DNA of 64,000 bases, taken from Enchytraeus crypticus. Lineage: Eukaryota; Annelida; Clitellata; Enchytraeida; Enchytraeidae. The notes under the pieces were generated by a model that saw only the letters and a list, made by a program, of their open reading frames with translations, searched no databases and was not told the origin of the DNA. Below, piece after piece: positions 46,262 to 57,400 of the stretch. Every line of letters starts with the position of its first letter. The stretch's first letter is position 1. The position numbers were made by a program, and so were the translations under genes. The DNA is taken from contig CAJHZI010000431.1 of NCBI GenBank assembly GCA_905160935.1, positions 409,501-473,500 of the forward strand. Direction: 5' to 3'.

Positions 46262-49200
46262 GTAAAATAAAATTACGAAAAGTTTAGTAATAAACAATGT
46301 TAATTTTTGTTTAGAAACAGCCTGAATAGAGTCAGTAGAAATATAATTTTAAAGCATTTTGTAACCAGACATGTGCTGAGGGAACTAGAGAAACAATGTG
46401 ATTGTATAATATAATTATCAAATTTCCTTATCGAAAATTATTTGCATGATATAACAAATTTCATTCGTATCTGAGAATTTTTCATTGGGTTTTGCGTCGT
46501 CGTCAAAGGTTCACTTTGTTCTTCAAATCCACTTGATTTTCTTTCTGTTTCTTGTAACACTTATTAGCTGACTATCTGTACTGGCTCTCTCGAGGTATAG
46601 TTCATTTGTAATATTGTGAGCCCATCTAGTCTTTTCCAGCTTTCTCCATAACCACATATTTATAATGCCTAGAGTTTCATGCTATTCTCATTCCTAAACA
46701 TAGCATTATACCAATTAATGAGCTATTGTCATTTATGATATCATCGAGCACTCTTGAGAAAAAAATAAGCAGGTAAACAAAAAGGAAGTCTAAAATAGTA
46801 CAAGCTCCTAAGTCCAGAAACTCAGTCCACAAATAATGTTCAATTTTCGCATCCGTACAGAATTGTTGTCCCCATCAGTGTTTTTGCAAAGTTTTTTTTG
46901 TATTTTCCCCATACTTTTGTTATGTTTTTGTTTTGTTTTTCTATATCTAAAAGCCTCTTTCGCTTTTGCAATTCTATATTTATCTCAATTTCACTCTTTT
47001 CATCATCCCTAATGGTGTGGCCAAATACTTGAAACTCCATAGCTATTCTAATCGTATGATATTCAATATAATATTGAAATCTCTGTAATCCCCAAACACT
47101 CTCATCGCCTTTGATTTTTAAAATATTAATCTTCACGCCATACCTCATTGCCGTGACATTTATACCATATCGTATCCTTTATAATGGTATCCAATTACTA
47201 ACAAGCAAATCTTGATCATTTGAAAACCTCATATCTTTCAGCTATTTACTTTCATTAACTTTTCCTCCATCAATACCATCCATAAGAGATTCGATTCCTA
47301 ATCAGTATGAGCGGGGTTCAAATCCTGGGCTCGGCCGTCACTTACATCGCTTTCGCGTGGGGAAACTGACGTTAAAATTAGCTTTACCAGCCTTTATCAC
47401 CTGAATCATTATCACCTCGCCATATAGGTTGAACAGTAGTAGTCAATTCAACATACTTGTTTTGGCTCCCCGTCCTACTTCACCATGCTTAGAGAAATTT
47501 TATTCATTTTTGAACTTTAACTGTTGCTTTCTGATTCATGTGAAAATTTAAAATTAATCTATCTCTCTAGCCAACTCCAATAATTTCAAAATCTTTAACA
47601 TCATTATCCAGTTTATTTTATATTTTTAAATATTTTTTTATAATTTTTCAAAGTCTACAAAATATATGAAGATATCATTTCCATATTCTAAGCTACGATC
47701 ACAAATAACCCAATCCTCACATTACTCTAAGAAGAATCAACTCTAGCTTAGTTTCTGAATGCAGACTTTCGCGGAAAATAAAATCTTGCTTCTGATAAAT
47801 GTAGATATTTTATGTTTTATTTTAAGTCGCAGATTCGTTCAACTATAATTACGACACTGGTTTTTGTACCGGATTTCGAAGTCCCGGGGGTTCCGTAGCA
47901 AGTCTGCCTTTCTGCGAACAGTATCAGGTCAGCGACTTAAATTATAATCAATTTCAATATTTGCGGCTGAGAGAAATTGACACTAGGTAGTTTGGTACCA
48001 ATTTGACTTTAGTTAGTTTATTTCAAAAACGATTATATACGTCGAAAAATAACAACTTAAAAATTGGTGTTACTATATAACATTTACATAATATTGTAGT
48101 ATACTGTACATACATGTACATGCAGTACGTATGCACGTACATATATGTACGTACGTATGCATGTACATATACATGTATATATAATGTATACAGTATATAT
48201 AATCTAATATACATGTATGTACATTTATAATTTTATATAGTGCTGCTCCTCTGCAACCTCTGAGACTAAAATATACAGCAGGATTGCACAAGCAAAAGAG
48301 GCCATCGGTAGTAGGAAAGAATTTGTTAACAATATATCCAAAGAAGACACAAAGATAAAGATAGTGAAAACCTTGATTTGGACCACGTTATTATATGAAT
48401 GTGAAACATCGACCAAAAGGAAGAAAGATATTAGGAAACTAGAAGCATTGAAAGTGTGGATATGGACAGAATGCAAATGATTAGCTGGACTCAAAAGGTT
48501 ACAGATAAGAAAGTTCGGGAGAGATTTGGCACAGATAGACAGTTGATAAATGTATTAAGAAATAGGAAGAAGAGATGGATAGGACACATTCTAAGCGGGA
48601 AGGTCTAGTAAGAATGGTCATAGAAGGTAGAATGGAAGGAAATATAGGCATACACAGGCCGAGATTAGATATGTTAGATGATTAAAGACCCACTCTTATG
48701 TGATATTAAGACAAAGCAGCGTGGATGAGTTATATACCATGGACATGAAAATAGGCAGTGCACTAAGAGATCTCGAGAGAGAGAGAGATACAATTAATGG
48801 AATACAATGGTCTTTATACAATTTATAGAATGCATTGGTCTGGTTGCAATTCATAGAATATATTGGTCTACATACAATTCGTAGAATTCGTTGGTAGGCC
48901 TATACATACAATTCATAGAATAAATTGGTCTATATACAATTTATGGAATGCAATGGTCTAGACACAATTTCTAGAATACATTGGTCTCTGTACAATACAT
49001 AACATTCATTGGTCTACAAACAATTCGTAGAATTCATTGGTCTACATACAATTTATAGAATACATTGGTCTGGATGACATTCATAGAATACATTGGTCTA
49101 GATACAATTTACAGAATAGAGTGGTCTAGATACAATTTATAGACTACATTGGTCTAGCTACTATACATAGAATACGTGTGTCTGGTGGCATCTACTCTCA

Positions 49201-52200
49201 ACTTTGTACATCGAAACTCTACTCACAATTTCTTTACAGTTTTCTACATTAAATTTTAAACATATTTCCCAGTTTTACAATGAAATATTAGACTTTGTAT
49301 GCACTTAATGCTTTCATTAATTAATTTCTGATTACAAATTTTTCTCAGTAGATGCTCAGCCCTATCAATGGCGAAGATAACTTACTTTGTATCATTTCTA
49401 ATGAATGTCTCTTATGATACTTATTATATTTAAAAGTCGCTGAAAAAACGTGGCGACTAATTCTAACACTATGTGGGAAATGGTTGATCATTTACTTTGC
49501 GTTAAGTACAATATTACACTAATCGTTATTCTATGAGCTGAAACTGCACTTGTATTGGAGCCCAGTCTTTGATATGGTTCCAACTGTCTCTGTTTCACCT
49601 ATTTAACTAGAACACTGTAAACTGTAATTTGCGAACTAAATATTAGAGCAGGGCTTTGAAATTTTTAAACAATAGAAAGAGATTTCGATTTATGACGTCA
49701 AGCCGATCAGTTCAAGAATTAGTATGACTTTTTTTTAAAGTAGGCTATAATTATAGCATTCGACTGAGCTGGGACTAAATAAGACAAAGATAAACCTTAC
49801 CTGGAACCATATCATCCCATACTATAGGCCGAATATTTTCCGGGGTTGTGTCCGAGGCACGAAGAAATAGACCACCTGTTAGCCGCGTGTGTCGTAAGAT
49901 GCGACTAAGCAGAAACTGCTGAAGGCCACGAGAAATCACTTCAGAGGTAATACTTTTCACGAACTATTAGTTACACTAAACTCTTTTCATAGAATATATT
50001 TCCCGATTACAAGTTATCCGTCATTAAATGTTCGTATTTTGGTTAGGTGTTTAGTTACAGTAATCCGTAAAGGAATAATTAAGGTATCATTATGCAAGTA
50101 ATAAACAGGGAATTAAATGGTAAAGTTTATAGATGAAATTCAGTATTTTAATAAAATTCCATATGAAGACATTCAAAATCTCAAAATCAACCGATTCTAC
50201 CAGGTTCCGATTGTTTTAACTGTAATGTTTAAACTGTGAAATTACAATAAACATAACATAACAATATTTAGAATGCTACTGTAGTCCATGACAGCATTGA
50301 GAACTTGTGAGACAAGTCCAAGTCGGTGAGAAAAAACAAGGCCAACACCGGTGAAAACTCCACTGTCCAAAAAGGCAGTCCGAAAATAAAGTGAATTAAA
50401 TAAAATGAGGTTAACGTCCGAAAAATGTTTAGCAGTTTCCACGTTTTACTTGATGCCATAAGTATAAGTTTTTTTAAAAACCGCCTGACACAGATTTTTA
50501 TGTAATTTTTGAAGTTGTTTCTTCAGAAATAAAGTGACGACCGTTTTTGTTGCCCTTAATCCGTATTTTTAGTTATTTCTTGGAGTTTGGGGGAATTATG
50601 GAACTCTGAAGAACAAACGCAATCAATTCAATTTTATGATAAAGAAAAAGAGCAGCTCATACTGATGATGCGATAGTGAACAGCTCATGATGATGTTGTG
50701 GTAGTGAACAGCTCACACTGATGCTGTGGTAGTGAATAGCTCATGCTGATGATGTGGTAGTGAACAGCTCATGATGATGCTGTGATAGTGAACATCTCAT
50801 GCTGATGATGTGGTAGTGAACAGCTCATGATGATAATGTGGTAGTGAACAGCTCAAGATGATGATGTGATAGTGAACAGCTCATGATGATGCTGTGATAG
50901 TGAACATCTCATGCTGATGATGTGGTAGTTAACAACTCATGTTGATGATGTGGTAGTGAACATCTCATGCTGATGATGTGGTAGTGAACAGCTCATGTTG
51001 ATGATGTGGTAGTGAGCAGCTCAAGCTGATGATGTGATAGTGAACATCTCATGTTGATGATGTGATAGTGAACAGCTCATGTTGATGATGTGGTAGTGAA
51101 CAGCTCATGCTGATGAAGTGATGGTGAACAGCTTATGATGATGATGTGATAGTGAACAGCTCATGCTGATTATGTGGTATTGAGTAGTGTTATTGTCTTA
51201 GAATCGGTCCGAGATATAAGAATATTTGCAAGAATCTAGAAATAAATGACACAATTGTATCGTGGGTAAATGAGATAGGTTTTAAGGAATTACAATTTTT
51301 AAATAATAAAGTTTTTAAATGTTCATGGGAATCAAGCATAAAAAGCTATTATTGGAAGTCCAACTCAATACTTAGTCAACTTGATATATCCTCACCGGTT
51401 GGGGTCCTCCTAAAACTGATAGAGTCACATTCTGCCCCTCATATACTGTATGGGATTGCATCTATTGTTTTATTAAAAATGACATTCGAGGCTGAGTTAT
51501 GTATATAATAGAGTTTTTTGCCTAGATATTCCATACTCACAGCGATGAAGTAATCTTGAATTGTCAGTACTTTACCATCTCTTTGCCTTTTAACTATACT
51601 TGTGACTCTCATACGTATAATTTTCTAAATAAACTGTATAGTTTAAATTTAATTAGTCTGAATATGAACGAGGATAAAAATGACACCACAGATTATGCAG
51701 TGTTATAACAAGAAAATGGAATAAATCCAAATGATTCAAATATTCAAAAAAAATCTAAGATATGGAATAAATTTGGGAACGTTTTACATGCTAGTAATTA
51801 AAATTGTTGTGAAATTGGGTTAATAAAAGTCGCATATTGTTAACAAAGCTAGTGATGAATGCGTTCTTATGTGCGTATGAATGTTTTAATAGCGTAGAGG
51901 TATCGACATGACGTTTTTAATGACCGATCCTGAGGTGAATTGAACCCTAGTAGGTTCGAATCCCAGCCACGCTGATCTGAGAGTAAAATCTAGGATATTC
52001 ACTGGACTGGTTACACGGAAAATGGTCTAAATTGCCTAACGGTTTAAACATGTGGAATTAAAAAGTGATAGATATCAACACAGTTGATCATTTATCTATA
52101 ATGCCTGTTTACCTTTTTATTTGTATGTATGTATGTGTATTTATATATGTATGTATATATGTTTGTATATGGTCGATATTTGTCGCACATTTTGCTATTC

Positions 52201-53818
52201 ACTTTTTGATATTGAATGCTATTAACGTGTTACATGTAATTTGCACTTATTCAGCTGATAGTTTTGTAATTTTATCTTTACATGTTTATTTGTCTACCAT
52301 TAAATTGGCCAAATTAAAATAAACTAAAATAAATATTTTGGTGTCCGTGATGCGATGCATTATAAACAGATGACTTAAATGATATTGTGCAGATTCCAGG
52401 AAGCTACCAAGGATATGCAGAACGTAAGTTACAATGAAACTTAATTTTCTTCAAAAAAGTAACTAATCATTTAGCTTCCTAAATATTTTGCATGTTGTCT
52501 GAAAATACTTTGAGTACATTTAGTCGCTAACAGTTCTAGCAGCAAAACAGATAATTATCTTTCTAAAGTTATTCTACATTTATTTAATGTCTATATCAAT
52601 TAAAATGAAATCATTTGCGAAGGTATAATTACCAATTAAGTCCCGAACGAAAATGGTGATCGCAAAAATAGACTAGACTCTGATGAATAAATTTTTCTTT
52701 TCACTAATTTGTGAGTCTAAATCTTAACTTTTGGTTTATAATCAGTTGTGATTATAAATTAGTTAACTTACGAATATTAATATTTTATGACAAATACCAC
52801 CCACATACGCCAATGCAAATTCATTTGCAATAAATATTATAGAAGTATATGTTTATTTCTGTGCCATCGAAGAGTAGAATAACCGATAGCTGCCACTCTC
52901 GTAATAGGCGATAAAGCAGATATTTAGGAAAACAATGTGAAACCTTTTCAGCAGTATGTTTATTTCCATCTAAATGGCACATTTTATTTATAATTGTTGT
53001 GCCCGGGACGTTGAAAAATAGATCAACCGTACGCTGCACGTCAGAGTCAACTGAGCAACTGAGACAGGATGACTGAGCATAATTAGCTAGAGCCAACGGC
53101 GATGTCGGTAAGATATTAGACCACGGATCAGTATATGCGGGTTCAAATCCTGGGCTGGTCCCTCACTAACATCGCTTGGAGTGAGGAAACTGACGTTAAC
53201 ATTATCTTTTACCAGCTTCACCATAATAGGATAGACTAAAAATTTAAATCCTTTTATATTATGTAGAAACGACAGTCGACTTGTCAACCTCACGCACAAC
53301 AGGGAAACAAACAACCGATCTACAAACCACGACCAGCCAAATATCAGCCAGTCATTCTGCCTCATCCACCACTGTCCAACAGTCCATTTCCTTGTCAACT
53401 TCTGATCAGTTAGCTTCGTCATCGACTTTAGGGCACAGTAAGGAAATTACATCGACATCATCTGGAATGATAACGTCATCTACAGGCTCTAGTCAGCTGA
53501 TTTCTTCTTCAAATTCGGGCCAACCGAGTACGACTTCAATTTCAGTTGAGATGGCTTCATCAACAACCTCTAGTCAGACAACCTCTTCCCCAACTATCAA
53601 GCAGGAGTCATCTTCTACAGCTTCGATGTCTACCTTTTTGACTACATCAGCTGGCCAAGCTCAGATGTCCACTACTGAAGAACCTTCTCTCAACTATTCT
53701 ATCATTTGTACAAATCAGGGAGGAGGTTCTGAAGATTTTCTAGCATCAGCCTCTGCTTGTTTAGTATATGTGGGGGACAGCACTTCATCCGGTTTGTTAG
53801 TTTTTTATTTAGTTGTTC

Positions 53819-53853
<35 letters not shown>

Positions 53854-54194
53854 TATATATATATATCTAATATATATATATATATTATTATTATACATTA
53901 TTATATATTATACCTAATATATATATATATATATATATATATAGATATACATGTATATATATATATATATATATAGTATATATATTATATATTATAGTAT
54001 ATATATTATATAGTATATATATATATATACATGTATATATACTGTATACATGTATATATATATCTTTAATTCCCCATCTTTACCCATTATACTAATGTTC
54101 TTTACATCTCCTGTCTTTTTATTATCGGTTCTTCTTAATATCCTGACTTCCTGGTATAATAGATCCGATTACTCACTCTGTATATATATATATA

Positions 54195-54242
<48 letters not shown>

Positions 54243-54345
54243 CTGTATACATGTATATGTATATATATATATGTATATATATACATAAATACGTATATAT
54301 GTATCTATAAATAAATACGTATATATACATATGTTATGTTGTATA

Positions 54346-54423
<78 letters not shown>

Positions 54424-57400
54424 TTTCTTCTTCTAGTTCACTGCTTAATGGCAGCGTCATGGCAATTAGCTGATATGGCGTAGTTATTAAGTTAAACGTT
54501 ATTCAGTAAAATTGATAAAATATGATACAAATATTAATTCAAAATTATAATTTTCAGTTAATAAAATTGGCCTATTGAATAGTAAGAGCCCAAATTGTTT
54601 AATTAGTATTTGTTTGTATATGATTGATTTTAAATTGCTATTTGCTACGATGTCTTCAGGTAAATATAAACAAGTAAGGTTTTGCATTAGCTGAATATTT
54701 GATGCTACTTGGTTACAATTCAGTTGGTAGAGTTAATCAATAAAAATATAGGTCAGTTTCAAAAAATTGATTTAATCATATCATCATACTCGAAGACTAA
54801 GTTTTGCTTGAAAGCTTTCAAAATACCTTTTACCCCATCACAATTGTCTTAAAATTGAATTAGATCTTCCATCAAGGTTCACGTTCACTTTGTGATTTTA
54901 TTCCCAAAAATTAAATTAAAATATGATCAATAACTGTATTTTTCATACGATGTTAATATTGCAATTGTACATGTCAATTGCCTCAATGGTCCTAATCAGG
55001 AAAGCAATCCTTCCTCAGGTCTATATATGACAATTTGTTTTTATTATATATTTGATCATGCTTTTCTCTTTCAACTTTCTCCAGCAAGCTTAAGACTTAA
55101 CCTTTTCCCACTGTAGACATAATCATTCTAGCCTGACCATTTCTGATCACGGGACTGGCTTTCGTTTAGGACTTGATCTGTAGTGATGTGTGCAGAGGTT
55201 ACGTCCCTGACATCATTCCTGGATGAGGAACGGACGTTAAGCCTTTATTAGTAATAGTATTATTAATTGAATTGAATTCAAATTATATAAAACTAGTCAT
55301 AACAGAAAATAAAATGTCACAGCCGAAAAATCGTCAAATGCTAAATAATCGATGGCCTACTATTATATTTCTCTCTCTCTCTCTCTCACTCTATCTCTCG
55401 CTAGTGTTCCGACAATTACCAAGTAGGTCCGATATACGTATTCTGATATTCATTCTCAGAGTCTGCTTTCACGAACCATAAAGTGTACTGTTAGGTCAAT
55501 AAATTAATCCCTTTACAAAAGGTTATGCCTCATCCAAGTGTATACAGCATATGTAGCCTTATAGATTCGGGAAGTTTATGGCTTGTGAGGTGGTTTATCG
55601 TAACCTTCCCGGCTTTTGCTTGTCGACATTTTGCCATACGTGTAGTTAACGGTTGGTTTATTCTACAGTATCCTGATTCAACATTGGAACCTACCGCGGT
55701 AATATGAAAATGGGTTCAAACTACTCTGCAACGTTCTGATAATTTCAAAATCAAGTGTTCCAGCATATGAGGAAAAAGATATTCCCGAGCACCATGAGCG
55801 GTGCCATGATAATATACTTTTTATTGGATTTGACATAATTTTGTTATATGACTTAAAATTAAGCTGCAAGCATGATTTATTCTTAAATGTCGCAATTTTA
55901 GTGCTCTCATTGTTTCGTGTATTTTACTGGGTCCACGGTATTGCTAATAGAACATTTCTAGTAGAAATTATTTTATTTAAGAAAATTATTTTTATCTAAA
56001 ACAATGTACACAAATTATAATTTCAATGTTAAACTTTAAGCAAATGGCATTATGCCATGAGGTATCCTAATTCATTCATCAATGTTATACAAGTTGTGCT
56101 TTTAAAAGCGGTTTTATAGTGTTATAGATAAACTGCCTTTGATATTTTACCATAAAAGTGAATAGGATCTGTAGGGCCTAAAGAAAAAAAATATCACTTC
56201 TACACAGACATGTTTTACTTTAAATATTAAATTGGCAAGATGTATACTATTTTGAATAACATTTTCATCAAACTGTCTCATGCATTTATTAATTTACCAA
56301 AGTCGAAGGGTTTCTAGTGCGTAACAACAAGTGTCTACTTGTTAAAAGATTTCTTATCCAACTCATCCTAATGGACTTTTTGTTTAAACACCTACCTGAG
56401 AAAATTTGTCACTTCCGTCTCTAGAGCGTTTCTAGGACGCTTTAGTATAACAGAATTGCCGACCGACTTTTTATCTTCCCATGCTTTTATAACTAGGTAA
56501 CATTTTATAAAATGTATATAAGAAGATCATTGATTTAATGTATGAATGCACTTAAGCGACGAAATATTTTTGTGTTTATAGATGAATAAATCCGTTTGCC
56601 TATAGCTGTTTAAATCTGTTCTTTTAAGATATTGAACGAAGAAAACATTATTATGAATTTATAGTTAAATCGAATCGATAGTTAATTCTTGAGAATTTGT
56701 TCTCCTGGTTAAGAAATAATTCGGTATAGGCCTATTTTACTAATCAATGAAAGTTCTCTACAGTGTTGTTATGGTGAAGGTCAATTAACAGTAACATACG
56801 AAGACACATTCAAACTCTATAATAAATAAAATTTAGACTATTATTTATTTATTCTGCACAGCGGAGGCGGAAATTACTATAATAAAAATACCATGACAGC
56901 CATGACATGCTATTTTAATATTAGGCTTACATGGTAATATTTTGACTTGACTCTTACTTTTGACACTCTTAACAGGGACATCCACATAGTCTTAACAACG
57001 ACTAGCGTTGTGTAGTTGTTAACGCAATGTTAACAAAATGCAGGTTGACAAACTATGGGGACAGTGGAAAAAGATACAGAGTTTTAAATATGAAGGGGGG
57101 AATGAAAAATTGCTATTTGTGAGTTAGGCTAAGGGAATAAATATGCGTGCATGCGTCGCTACTTTAGGGGATGAACGACCATCGTCTTAACCTTTTACTC
57201 ATTTGGTCTCTTGATAAAATCGAGATTTATAATTTTAGATTTGTTGATAGTACTTTTTGATAAATAGTCGAGATCAATAAATGAAAGCTGTCTGTCCGCA
57301 GTGAATTGACATGTGCTCAAGTCACCAAGCAGTTAATTAACTATTCGCAAGAATTTCACCAGTCCGCTAATAATTATAATCTAACTAGCTAAAACTATCC

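Noticed and set aside
50645-51190. Possible repeat-protein coding region
   Set aside because: The 28-bp period is not a multiple of three, no long frame spans it, and it lies inside an intron.
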